A DNA stretch of 64,000 bases from Cloeon dipterum (lineage: Eukaryota; Arthropoda; Insecta; Ephemeroptera; Baetidae). The position numbers and the translations under genes were made by a program. The notes under the pieces are model-generated. The model was not told the DNA's origin. It did not search any database and worked only from the letters and a program-made list of their open reading frames with translations. Positions 51,501-63,129 of this stretch are shown here, one piece after another (the stretch's first letter is position 1; every line of letters starts with the position of its first letter). The stretch covers positions 20,949,883 to 21,013,882 of the forward strand of contig NC_088789.1 of NCBI RefSeq assembly GCF_949628265.1. The letters are read 5' to 3'.

Positions 51501-52931
51501 CATGCTGATTAACAATTCCCTCCATATTAGATTCTAATTGTTACATCGTTTCCTCCAGATTCAACGAATGGTCATCAGTGGTGGTGGTGTGAAGCCTGAC
51601 TCATTGAAACCGACTGAGGTGGTGTCGTTGCTGCTTGACGACGAGGAAATTGAGCAAAAGTACAAGCAAAAGCAGGCTGAGCGTAGGAGAGCGGAAGAAA
51701 TGAAGGCAGTCATACCAGCCATTGCCACCATCAAGGTGAGGAAATTAGACTTATAGGATACACGACGTGGTGAATTTAACAATTTTTATCCCTCGCAGCA
51801 GGAAGCAGCTGATCCTGATGAAGGTGGCCCCTCCGAGGGCTCGTCATTGATAGACGACAGTGAAGGAGTTTTAACTATTGATTTGGACATTTGTCCCAAA
51901 AACCTGCCAGCGAAAGCTAGAACAAGTAAGCACAAGCTCTCTCTTGCTCTTATTTTAAATTTGATTATTCTTAGTAAATTAAACAGAGGCAAATATTTAC
52001 TCTTTATAAATATTGTAGAAAAAACTTAATAGCTACCATAATAAATCAGCAGATTATGGTCTTAATTTTAAAACTTTTAAAAGTTATGTAGCCCTGAACA
52101 AACCCTTCAGGAATATTTAATTTTTGTTTGTCTATCCTTATTGATGAAATCATCACATACTTGCTACTTTATTTATTTTAACTTTATTGAAAACGCACGC
52201 CAGGCTACTTGTTTAATGGTGATTTTCCTTTTTTAGTGAAACACGCGCAATAATGTTTTGCAATCACGTGTTACGTAACAATAAGACGCTCTCTTTCATA
52301 ATTTACTGATCATAGCAAGTTTATTTGTTAACTCTGGGTTGACCAATAATTGTTAGTAAATGAACCTGTTCTTGAAAATAGTTAGCATGTGTTTATTTGA
52401 TTGGTTATTTGAAAGTTCGTTTAAATTTTTTAATATCAATTTTTGGGCTATTACAAAACAAGACCTGTACAGAAAAACTGAATATTGATTAATTTAATTG
52501 CGTTGTTTGTGGATTCTGATTATTCTTATTAATATTATTGAATTCATGTCATTTCAGACTCCATTATGAAGGCCGTGAAGTGTATGGCCCCGAAGCCAAG
52601 AGTCCCCTCCGGCAGATCACGGGGCCGGCCCCGCAGCGCGGGAATCACTCGGGCGATGGTCAACCTGGACGGCCAGGAGGGCGGCTCCCCTTCTTCAGCT
52701 AGCAGCAGCCAGTCGGCCCTGGAGAGGAGAGGGAGGGGCAGGCCGCGGCTCAAGCCCTACGGACCAGCGAACCAAGGTTCAAGGAAGCGCAAGAAGCAAG
52801 CAGACACCTCCGAGGGCGAGTTCACCATCGACCAGCTGAATCCGTCGATAGGTTGCGCTTTGCCCGCCGACAATATCAACACAATCGACCTCGATTTGGA
52901 CGTTAACTCGTGGAACTTTTTGAACAAGTGA
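45583..52931 (+). CDS. Ino80: INO80 chromatin-remodelling ATPase
   Basis: Twenty-two coding exons: 45583-45650, 45826-45902, 45959-46176, 46233-46388, 46447-46599, 46651-46749, 46802-47142, 47719-47911, 47967-48054, 48109-48224, 48272-48447, 48501-48703, 49062-49202, 49268-49661, 49717-49927, 49984-50139, 50197-50398, 50995-51290, 51341-51499, 51559-51735, 51799-51925 and 52558-52931. They splice in frame to 1374 aa. About 174-350 is the DBINO domain, about 410-680 helicase lobe 1 (Walker A DEMGLGKT near 444; motif II DEAQ 552-555), then the INO80-type insertion (about 690-985). Lobe 2 includes [18 protein letters not shown] and the DRAHRLGQ arginine-finger motif. Two AT-hooks lie near the C-terminus. 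It is the catalytic subunit of the nuclear INO80 complex, which slides nucleosomes and acts on H2A.Z. Most introns are 47-60 bp. Confidence 0.96.
45681..45806. mobile_element. TTAA-flanked 122-bp MITE in Ino80 intron 1
   Basis: TTAA at 45681-45684 and 45803-45806 bounds a hairpin. Arm 45685-45726 pairs with 45760-45802, with the inner 15 bp (ctcacacttctcgct and its complement) exact and the outer part imperfect; the loop is 33 nt. TTAA duplication is typical of piggyBac-type elements. Removing the element and one TTAA leaves a 53-bp intron, the same size as its neighbours. Confidence 0.75.
47143..47718 (+). other. Ino80 intron 7 (576 bp)
   Basis: AT-rich. Nothing recognised. Confidence 0.85.
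48750..48960. repeat. Dispersed repeat, copy 2 (Ino80 intron 12)
   Basis: Matches 14476-14690. The core 'gctgcccaatgtcagag' is at 48791-48807. The host intron (48704-49061, 358 bp) is about 300 bp longer than the usual Ino80 intron, so the element may fill most of it. Confidence 0.65.
50399..50994 (+). other. Ino80 intron 17 (596 bp)
   Basis: AT-rich. Nothing recognised. Confidence 0.85.
51926..52557 (+). other. Ino80 intron 21 (632 bp)
   Basis: AT-rich. Nothing recognised. Confidence 0.85.
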
Positions 52932-53019
52932 ACCACCTCATTGCCAGCTGGGATTGTGTTTTCAATCAACGCATGGACAATTCGCACTCTTGATTCAAGT
53001 GTTAACTGTGTTCTTAGCT

Positions 53020-53025
53020 AATAAA
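53020..53025 (+). terminator. Ino80 poly(A) signal
   Basis: AATAAA 89 nt after the stop codon. Confidence 0.75.
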
Positions 53026-53098
53026 TTAAGAAATTCATACATCTGAGGTGTCATTCAAATTTTGAAATCAAGCAAAAGGTTTTAAAAATAAGTGCTAG

Positions 53099-53104
53099 TT
53101 TATT
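53099..53104 (-). terminator. Poly(A) signal of the LRR gene
   Basis: TTTATT on the plus strand. It would end a 3' UTR of about 950-970 nt (54055 to about 53085). Confidence 0.55.
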
Positions 53105-54055
53105 GTGATTCTGTCTTCATTCACCAGAGTTTGCATCTTCGCTCAAAATACTTGTAGAAAAATTGTTTTAGATACACCGAGATATAAATGCAGTTGAAAT
53201 GTGCGTTCAGTCCAGTTGCAATGGTCGATTTCTATACAAAAGAGAATTGCATTATTAATCGTTTGTCTCGCAAGATGTGACAAACATGCAACAAAAGAAT
53301 CTCGTGTTTAGTAGTTGTTACTTACATACAAGCTTAAATAATTCCTCCAACGCCCGGTTGGTAATAAACCTAACCCAGAAATAGGCCTTAAAATTAAACC
53401 GGATTTGAAAATATCCGAGTGTTTATGAAAAATATTCAAAGAATGTTACATTGTCAACAGTTTTGGGTACAACAGATATATGAGAGTACGCAAATTTCAT
53501 GTTCCTAATAGCAGCTCAGCAAGTTAATAAGAACTGGCCAGACCTTAGAGTGCCTTTTATATTACATTAGTACATCAGCCTCTTTTTAGAACAATATCCA
53601 TAATTCAAGGACCATTATTTGTTTTGAAAACCAGTCTTATATATTAATTTGATGTACCAAAAAATTGAGCTAATTCACATGGCTGGAAATTTTTTTAAGT
53701 CAAATCTCATCATTCTCAGGAAAAGACTTGATTATAAGTCTAATGTGTTTGCTAAATGATTTTAAAGTTGGTCCTGGAATATGGAAGCACGGATTTCATG
53801 CATACTTTTTCTTAACTGACTGTAACATTTAACAATACAACAGTTGTCTTATTCGATGCAGGATGCACACCTAAGAAAGTTACATAGAGCAACAGAAAAT
53901 GGAAAGTGGCTCACACTTGAGTCTTGAGTCTGAATAAAAGATGGCAAAACGCGCAACGTCACAATACCAAAACATAGAAAGGACGATCACACAAGGATTA
54001 CGTGTGGGGAAAAATGTACCTTTGAAGTGTCAGGTACTGGCAACATTTTGACCCT
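53105..54055 (-). other. Probable 3' UTR of the LRR membrane-protein gene
   Basis: AT-rich, no ORF. It is bounded by the LRR stop codon and the minus-strand poly(A) signal at 53099-53104. Confidence 0.5.
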
Positions 54056-56144
54056 TTAAACTAGATGCTCATTGTCAGAGTCATCTTCATCGTCGTCAAC
54101 CCTAATTAAAAGTGAACGAGTAATGGAAGACACGTGTGAAACACTAATCAATCGTTCAGCAAGCTCACTTGTACAAATTGTCTGGCCGGCCAAGGATTTC
54201 CTTTAGCTCCATCTGCACGGCCCGTGAGTGCGGTGAGCCCGGGGAAGGCGGCGGCGAGGTTTCGCGTTTGCACGTTGACATCAATCCATTGAATAACATC
54301 GCGAGGAAGATGAGCGCAACTAAGCCGATTGAGGCGCCGCCGATGTAGACCCACAACGAGCGAGGCTGCCCTCGAGGAAGAGGATCAGGAATTCCTAAAA
54401 TGAGAAAAATTAAAGCATTAGACTTTTATAACAAAATATGCTTGGGTTTCAAAGCACAAAATCTGAAAAAATTATGAAATCAGTTTAAATAAGGAAACCC
54501 ATTTCGTTTTAATACTTAAATATTTACAAAAATCTTTAAGTAGCCCAATAAAATGATTAGATTATATAATATGCGTGCTTTGGATTCTTCTTGCTTGTAA
54601 TTGCATGAAATGTAATTTAATTTACTTATATTTTTGTGTTCGGTTTCAGCGAAAGGAATCCATCCTAAAATTGATTTTACCTCAAGCACAAAAATGTTGT
54701 AAGTTCAGGTATTTTTTTTTTAATTTAACAGTGAAATTTAAGTAAAACGGATTATTTCGCAAAATTGAAGTGCAGATTCAGACCCCAAACAGACTACTTG
54801 TCGCGTGCTTCTTTCTAATTTACTCACTTGTTAAAAGACACTTCGACCTCACTTCCTGCACTTGCTGAGTGATGTTTAACTCGCACCACTGCCGCACGTT
54901 TCTCTGACAGAATGTCCCATTCTTGTCAAACTTTGTCTTATTCTCTATAAAATAATTCTTTGTAACAGCGTTAGCGCAGGCTTCACAATTAAAAGGGTTA
55001 TTTTCCAAGTTTATCGTCATCAGCCTGCACACTGACACTATACTGATCACGGGCAACACTTTTATTTTGTTATTTGATATGTCTAAGGTCGAAAGCCCGG
55101 GCAGGCCTGACACTATCCACTGCGGGAAGGTTGTTATCTGGCATTCGGACAGCACCAGCGTCCGCAAACTTGGGGCGACCAAGAAACTCTGAACCATCTT
55201 CTTCTGTAAAAACAAAACAATGATTTAAATCAAATCCCGTGAGGCTCAACAATTTTCTGTTACAGTTTCTGTCTCGATCACTTTGCCTATGTACTCGTTC
55301 CTGGCAAGCGAAAGAAACTGTATGCCAGGGCAGCTCTCCAGAAAGTGCGGACTGACAAACACGAGGGAGTTGTTGGAGAGGTCAAGGTGCTCGATCCTGT
55401 CCGCGCCTTTGAAGACACCGTCGTGTAACTGAAATAACGATAGGCGATTGAACTAAATATTCCACAGTGCTAAAGTCACACTACGAACCTCCACTATGAA
55501 GTTGTAGCTTAGGTCTAAGATTAACAGTTGAGGAAACTTCTCGAAAGAGTAACTTCCCAAATGTCTTAGCCTGTTTCTTGACAGATTCATCTCCAAGTAG
55601 GTGTCGTCACCCGTGGTGGGAGGTTTCTGAAAATAAGACTTGACTTATTTCCTAGTCATATGGATCTTTCATATAAAATAAAACACGTTTTACACACCGT
55701 TGGTTTCTAATATTCTAATAAAGAAATAAAAATATTAATCGTGAAAGCGCAAAATGATAAATAAAACATCAAAGTGCGCAGGCATAGTGAGACGATCAAA
55801 AGGAAAAAGCATTTAAAATCCAAAAAGACATTACTAAAAAAGCAGAGTCGATGCAGCTCTGGAAATAGTCCAAGGAGATATCTTACCAGACGTCTTCCTT
55901 CCATTCGAGAGGCATAAATTTCATTTGAATGTAAAGCAGACACCCATAATTATAACAGGCGGGATTATAAAAAAGTATTAATAACGCTCGGACAGACACG
56001 CACCTCGAAATTTCGGTCTCGGCAGTCGACGTAGGGCCTGTGGCTCACTGCCATGCATCTGCATTTGAGGGGGCACTGGGCCTGGGCCAGCTGGGCCACC
56101 GACCCCAGCAGCACCAGGCTGATCACGGCGGCCGCGGCGGACAT
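54056..56144 (-). CDS. Small leucine-rich-repeat single-pass membrane protein
   Basis: Six coding exons: 56144-56004, 55626-55489, 55428-55264, 55203-54828, 54394-54169 and 54101-54056, in frame, 363 aa. Signal peptide 1-23; LRRNT with CPLKCRC start (24-41); about five or six LRRs (LDLSNNSL, LDISNNKI and similar); LRRCT NPFNCEAC (about 218-269) with four or more cysteines; transmembrane helix about 288-310; then a cytoplasmic tail with a Pro/Ser stretch and an acidic end (DDDEDDSDNEHLV). Several N-glycosylation sequons (NLS, NNS, NKT, NGT, NIT) are in the ectodomain. Type I topology is predicted. I recognise the architecture (cell-surface adhesion or receptor type) but not the orthologue. A 5' UTR exon precedes it (acceptor at 56210). 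Confidence 0.85.
54395..54827 (-). other. LRR gene intron 4 (433 bp)
   Basis: AT-rich. Nothing recognised. Confidence 0.8.
55627..56003 (-). other. LRR gene intron 1 (377 bp)
   Basis: Nothing recognised. A 78-codon minus-strand ORF inside has no splice support. Confidence 0.75.
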
Positions 56145-56209
56145 CGTCACGTCAGCGTGGTGTCAAGAACGCGACTGCTGCATTTGTCTCTCGCCAAACT
56201 TCCTCCCTT
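56145..56209 (-). other. 5' UTR part of the first coding exon of the LRR gene
   Basis: Preceded on the transcript strand by the acceptor ttgtgttcgcag (ending at 56210). No in-frame ATG upstream within it. Confidence 0.6.
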
Positions 56210-59200
56210 CTGCGAACACAAGCAAACAAGAGAATGGTTAATATTAGCCATGGTTTACACGATTTATATAAAAAATTATGAACTGTCTATGACAAATTTT
56301 CGTCAAGATTAAAATATATAATTATGGAAATGAATGTTCATTGAAATTGTATTATTGGACAATTCCTTACGTCATGCAGCATTTCACGATAGATATCGAT
56401 ACTTGATTTCCAGTGATTGTTTTCCAGAAGTAAGTAGCAGGGATTATTAAGGAAAAATTCTAAGTCTTAGGTTGGTCTCACGAGTTAAGTCCTTTCACGT
56501 CACATGCCTGAAGTGGTGACTTATTTACTGCTTCCGTTTGGTGAGAAACGATAATTTTATGTATATATTATTATTTTCTATTATTAGTGATATTGATCAA
56601 TTTTCATACCATTAATATATTGTGAAATATAGTTTGCTCATTACTTTAAAAAAATACTTATTACTTCAGTATTTATTCAAGGAATATTATTATTTATGGA
56701 TTGAGGCGAATTGCTTTCACAAATCTGCAATAGAATCCGAAAAATCGTATTTCGTAAACATAATTGCCATATCTAAATTTTAAAATTTTAAACTGACGTA
56801 CAAATGGGCACAGAATGTACACGAATGAATTGATTACATATCTACATTCTCACCACTGTAGGCTCATTTACTAAAGTCAAGACTTACCAGCGTTCTTAAA
56901 GTCTGTAAAATTGACCCTGAGTTAGGTCTACCCTTTTTAAACAGGAAGAAAGCTTCTTTGCAAACACGTTTGTCACAATTTCTAATTTAAACTAGTTGTG
57001 ACAAAATTGTCTAGGGTGTAGCAGATAAGCAATAAAGTCAAAGCAAACGGTTATTCAGATGTTTGCTCGCATTGCAAAGTGTGCTTATTGATAAACCTAC
57101 GGATTATGGGCCAACTTCGTGCACAGTTTATGTAACAGGAAACGCGGTGAAACTCAACCGTAAACAAGAAACATTGTGGCGAGTTTGAAGCGGGAATTAG
57201 TTTGTTTATGGTGGCCGTAAGCGGGTGAATGGAGTCGCTTAGATAGTTCATTCTACGCGAGCGAGTGTGCGGCTGCGGCTCTATTTTTATTTTGTTTTGA
57301 AAATTAGTCAAATGAGTGAGACATCAAAGACGCTCTCGCGCTCGCTCGCAGCTTCCGAAACACAGCAAACAGTGGAGAGAAAGAACATAGAGAATAGATT
57401 AATGTTGAAAAGCAATTGAGTGTTCTTGTCAAAACTGAAAATAAATAACAGAGAGCATTAAATCCCCCCGAAGGCATAACTTCCAACTATTTTGGTCCCT
57501 TGCTATTAATTCTGCGGGCGAAACTGATGGTGAAATACAATACTGCAAAACTTTGTTTCTAAAATTTGATGCATTTTCCTCATAGCGAAATAACGCCATT
57601 TTAATCAGGCTGGAATAGCCGTTTTGACCATACTTTAGGAGGTAAATAAACTGCAAAATTGAGTTTTCAGAATAATGTTATGTTGAAGTAGATTGGTACA
57701 AGGCAGCAATTAAAATTTTTTGGTTACAATAAGCAGTGAAGTTGTATAAGTTTGAACAATTTGTTCAGCAATGTGCGCAGTAATCAAAAGTCGAATTCGA
57801 ATTGCGCCTATTATCTCCAAAATATAAAGCAATTGACCACATTTTCTTGTCAGATTTCGATTCCTCTCGTCAAGTTCTATCTGACGGTGTATGAAACTTA
57901 TTGGGGGGAATTCTTTGCTATGAAATTATATCGAATTTCAACTAGGGAGATTGTCCTCTATAGTTCAAACGTATTATAACTTAGCAAAATAAAAAAGTTA
58001 CGTTGCTTACGAGGTCAATTTTGGATTTAACTAAATCTTTAGGGATTTATTCATGTATAGGAAACAAATGATTTCCTGGGGTTTCGCAGGATCAATCCTC
58101 TTTAGTGAAGTGAAGCACAATTAATGGAATGAAGAACTGAGTCTAAAAATTACAAGCTATATCCAAAATGTTTTCATCTACATTTGAAACACATGTGGCA
58201 AACGCAACATTTTTTGTAACGAAAATTACGTCATTCCAGCTTAAGAGGCGAATCGGAGTGGAGTATAGATTCGCTTCTCGGAATCACAACAACCACAAAA
58301 TTTTTAAAGGGTTTATCCTGTTTTTAAGACACCAAACAGCGAACCTGGTTTAAAAAATGGAGCAATGCTCGCTATTTAACATTAAAATATAAATAATCTA
58401 ACCATGAGATGATAAAAATCGGATCGCAGCTGAGACTAGAAACTTTTGTCCCACAATGAGATCGAGAATCAAAGCCTACAACAATTCTCAGGGTGGGATT
58501 TCTTTATTTATTACTATTTTTTATTGTTTTGAGTTAACTCACAAAATTTAAATACTGCTGGGAGTATTTTAGAAGGGAGAGTAGCTGGCTACTTGAATTC
58601 GAAATACTTGCAGGCAGGATTTGGAGGAAAATGTTTAGGATTTCTAATCGTCAAATATTACGAAGCATTCCTCAAACTTGATTTCGAAATATTTACAGCA
58701 ACATGCTTCTTCACTTAGCTTAAAACAACGAGCTTCCGTTGTAGAAAGGTTTTACCGCCTAAAATGGCTATTTTGGTCCACGGTGGACACTTTAAATATT
58801 CACTCGCTGGCAATCCTGGGGAAACAACCGGCTGCATTCGCAGGCTGCGGAGCAACGAGATCATGGCAAAAATTCAGGAAGGCGCGCACAGGTCTGGCGA
58901 ATCTCTGCACGGAGTTAATAAATGCACAAAGTTTGTCAAATTAGAACAGGATATCCTGTGGCGCGTCCTGCTGGGTTAATTTTACATTTGACACGGCCGG
59001 TGCAATGTTTGTCATCGCGGGTGTTTTGCGAAGTGAGCCTTCATCGCCACAGGGTGCCGCGCCTCTCATTAAGTGCCGCTTTTTATCTAGACAACTCTTT
59101 TCATTAGCCAGACTAAGCTTGTCACTGATATTTTCCACCAGAATATAAGTGACAAATTTTATTTAAGAACAGAAACTACGCCCACAAAGTTGTTTTGTTT

Positions 59201-61432
59201 TCTCTTTCACTCAAGTTGAACGGAGAGATAGGAGAAATAAAATTAAAACTATCAAAAACAAGGAGGAAAATCTTAAGTTTTTAATAGGCTGTGTGTTTTT
59301 GATTTCAGCTAAGCGGCGCTACAAAATAAACGCGTAATCTCGGCTTCTACTATATTAATTCTCTGTGTTTCTCAACACGATAAACAAACATGGTAAAGGT
59401 CGGTTTGGACGATCTTTGAACCAAAAACATAACTTTCTTGGATGAAATAAGCTCGTTCTTTTCACGCCCTGAATTCTCCTTTATATTTTCTTAGCGACAA
59501 AGTTTTTGCGTTGCATGCAAGCTCGGCCCACTGAGAGGGTCATTCGCCTCCGCGAGCTAAAATATTCGTCCCTTCAGGCAAGATCTCGCATGACGCGCGA
59601 TTTCACTAAAGCCTCCTGAGTTTCTATAAATTGGATTCAGTTACGCATTTGTAAGAGCTGCTCTCAAAACTCTGGGTGAAACGCATTGACATTTCACAAC
59701 TGCGTTTTTGAGCTCAAAAGGATCGGAATATGGACTAATAAGTCCGTGGCAACAATTCGAAACATTAAATAAAATATTACGAAATGGTGGAAATGGCTTG
59801 GCCCTGCGAGTATTGAGGATTTGCTCAGTATGTTTGGTTTGAGAGTCAGGTTTGGCCGAAATCACAATACTAACCAGTGCTTGCTGAATTAATTTGATGT
59901 TAGTCTCTTTCTTAAATGCCCCTACAATAATTAAAAAATCTGACGTAATTTTTTTAAATTCTATTTAGCTTTGAGCCTCCTTGGTAAATTGATTTCCCCG
60001 TTTTTCTCGAATAATCTAATTAAATTTAGACGAAAAAGCTCAAACGGCTAACAATTCCAATTTTAAATTATTGACGACTCAGTTAGCAACTGAATTAAAT
60101 TATTACTTTTATAATTTCTTTATAGAAAAAATGACCGAACCGAACGATAATCTTGAGTAAACAAACTTTTTGACGTATGTTTAAATTGAAGATTCCGATA
60201 AGGAGTTTGGTAAGAGGCAATACGCGATGGAATTCTTTCCTTTTTAAGGCGCGTTGGTTGGGAATCAGAGTTAAGAAACGACAAACCTTGTTTAAATTTA
60301 CACTACAAAACTAATTCCGATAGGGAGGAACGCAATTTGCTTAAGAATATTAGGGAAAAATCAAAAGTTAAACGGTAATAAACCATTTAAATAAAAAAAA
60401 ATTAAAAAAATAAAATCTCATTGATTCCTCCAGAACCGCTGGTGGTCTTTCCTAATTAGAAATAACAATTAAAACTGATCGGCAGTCAATGGCCTGGCTG
60501 CGGCCTATTTATATCTCGCAGTATATTAACTATTCCAGTCAGTAACGCTTACTCATTATCATAAAAATAAATAATTAAAACATGGTGACACGCACGTGGT
60601 GGGTGGAAACCGAGGAAAGCTAAAGCCGCGGTCGTCACAAAACCAAAATTCTCGAAATTCGAAACCACGTAGACTTTCCCGCCGTCACCAAGCAGGTCAA
60701 AAAACCCGTTTGGTCATCAAGAGGCTCCCACGAAGTCGCAGTCGCAACGCAATGATGCAAATCGCAGGAAATCAGACGTCATGAGACGCGTGAGCCACAT
60801 GTCGTGCCCATGCCTACCACCCCTTTTGTTTATATCCGCTCGACGACCTTATCAGCCCGCGTGCGCAAATTTCAAATTCAAACAAAGAACTAAAATCAGC
60901 GAGCTTTTTCCTCATTCCTCCCCGGTTTTTTTTAATTTGAGGCACTCAACGCTTGCAACACCGCTCGCTTGGGGCTTTAGGGAAACTTCAACGCCCAAAA
61001 ATTGAAAAGGGTTGTTTCGTCAGCCATGTGTGAACTGAATTACTTAACGCGGGCACGTCTAAATTGTTTCTGTACACAAAGAGCGAGTAATTCGTGTGCA
61101 AATCACGGTCTAATCAAGTTCAATTAGCGAACCGCTCCAGCTGCAAGCGAGACTGTTAGGTCAAAGCAAGGGCCCCCTTAAAGGCCTTAAAGTGACTTTC
61201 CAATGACTGATCCATCCTCTGCGACTGAGCTGAATGCAAATTTTTACAAACAGCACGTTCAGGCCCGTCTCAAAAGGTTGTGCGAAGCAAGTTAAGCAGT
61301 AAAATAACAAAAAAGAGAACAAGTCAAGAGTGCGTGGAAACACGAGATGCCATTTGAGCAGAGAGCAGGTGTCGAATTTTCGACGTAAACAACGGCGCCT
61401 GCGGTCGACAACAACGCCCATTCGTCGCTTAC
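56210..61432 (-). other. Probable 5.2 kb 5' UTR intron of the LRR gene
   Basis: AT-rich, no supported gene. ORFs are short and featureless. Bounded by the acceptor at 56210 and the candidate donor GAAG|GTAAGC at 61433/61432. Confidence 0.4.
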
Positions 61433-61560
61433 CTTCAGGAGCAGGGTCGTCCTGGCATTTGCCCAAGCAGTGACCAGTCGAGGGCGAAATTCCGATTCCT
61501 AGCGAAGGTACAGCGGCCCCTGGCAAGCCACCTTGGCGGCCATTGAGAACTGAGAATGAG
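61433..61560 (-). other. Candidate first non-coding exon of the LRR gene
   Basis: Ends at a strong donor (GAAG|GTAAGC). It contains ATG GCC GCC AAG on the minus strand, but that frame stops after 14 codons, so it looks like 5' UTR with a uORF. A (TC)10 tract lies about 130 bp upstream. Confidence 0.35.
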
Positions 61561-61686
61561 GAGGCGAACTGACGAAGACGATCTCGGGCTAAACCGAAGA
61601 GAGGAAAATATGTGAAGCTGCTTTCGCTGCTGCTCTGGTGATGACTGCTGAACTGCCTGAACGCCTGGAAGAGTGGGGGTTACATA

Positions 61687-61706
61687 TCTCTCTCTCTCTC
61701 TCTCTC
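61687..61706. repeat. (TC)10 microsatellite
   Basis: On the minus strand this is (GA)10, a possible GAGA-factor site at the candidate LRR promoter. Confidence 0.9.
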
Positions 61707-61759
61707 TTCGTTCACACGCGCGGTTCGTTGTGCTTGCCTCTACTGCCCATGCAGAGTTG

Positions 61760-62740
61760 AGGAATATTAAATATTTTTGTTTAAACTTAATCGAATAAGC
61801 AAATATAAAATATTGCCGACCAAATAAAATTTTACTTTTTAAAAAATAATCTAGACTTAAAGTTGAAATTGTTATTCAATAACAATTTATAACAAATTGT
61901 TTTCTAACTTGTTCAATTTACGCATTATTAAAATTGAACTCTTCACTCGCATTATATTATAGTGATTTGATTCAATGTTATTGATTTGCACAAAAGTAAT
62001 TTGTAATTTGGTTCAGTTATGTAGTAGTTATGACTGTGAAAAAAGATGCACAAAAAAGCCAAAATTTGAAAAATATATAATATTGTTGTTTAATACAGTT
62101 AAAAAAATTTACAATCGTAAATTCCAGTAAATAATACAATTGTTCGGTTGATTTTTAATCTCGGAACTCGGAACATGCTGCAATTCTTCTGATTTTCTCA
62201 CTAGATTCACCGGTCGGAACTAAAAAATACACGATTTCATCATTTTAACCCTCTGTATCTCCAAAACCATAAAAACTTAAAGTTTCACCATCCTGAAAAT
62301 TTCTATCATGTTACACACACTTGGGGCAACATTTAGTCCCATACTTAGTAAAAAAATGGAAGGAGTCGTTGTGAAAATTAAAAAAAAAGAGATTAACAAT
62401 AAATACTCGAATTTTTCAAAATTCCAAAAAAATGTGGTTTTAATTTAATAGTTGTTGGCCGTCTATATAAGCATTTTTTGCACAAAGTCTAGTTTTATTA
62501 GAACTCGATATAATATCAATTTTCTAAGCTTCAAAACGCTGATTTTTCCAGATTTCACCCTGATTTTTTTTTAATATAAACCTCAAATTTTTTGCCATAA
62601 GTTATTTTATCCTCTCAAAACAAATTGAAAAATAAAATTCGCGCTCAATAAACAGTTGAAAAACTGCAGATGTTATCAAATCTCCCTCGTGGAAACACCC
62701 ATTTCCGAATTTATGCGAAAATTGTTTCCGTTTCCATGAT
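61760..62740. other. AT-rich DNA without recognised features
   Basis: No ORF over 60 codons and no structured repeats noted. Confidence 0.5.
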
Positions 62741-62754
62741 CGCTTTGATATTTT

Positions 62755-63070
62755 TTAACGAGAATGAATAAAAACGCGGGACAATAATCCCTTTGGATGC
62801 TTTAAAGTACATAGGCGTTTGAATTTATGTAGGGCTTCAGCAGCAGCTGAAATTGAATCAGGAAATATCTGAAGGAAACAAACAGAAAAATTATCAGCTC
62901 GCAACAAGCTATATGTTTAATATCAACTGATAAAGGCCTAAAAATAAAGAAAACTGCGAAAAACTTACCTTTATTTTGGCCTCTGAGCTGGCGGAAGAGC
63001 TGCACAATACATACAAGTCTACAAAGGTACAAAATCTTTCTTTTTGTGAATTTCGCAAAAAAACAGCTAC
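62755..63070 (-). CDS. Candidate terminal exons of an unidentified gene (partial)
   Basis: Two minus-strand exons would join phase 0: 63070-62969 (acceptor gatttttcag, donor AAG|GTAAGT) and 62868-62755 (acceptor tttccttcag, stop TAA). The combined 71 residues stay open. Rival reading: an unspliced 108-codon ORF (62802-63128) in another frame. No family recognised; any upstream exons would lie beyond 63.1 kb. Confidence 0.2.
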
Positions 63071-63129
63071 CTGAAAAATCGACTTGGAAACCGTCTAGAA
63101 CCAACTGTTTTACTAAAAAAACCGTCACT

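Noticed and set aside
61161-61526. 121-codon minus-strand ORF
   Set aside because: Opens with a non-ATG codon and runs through a strong splice donor; fits a 5' UTR exon better.
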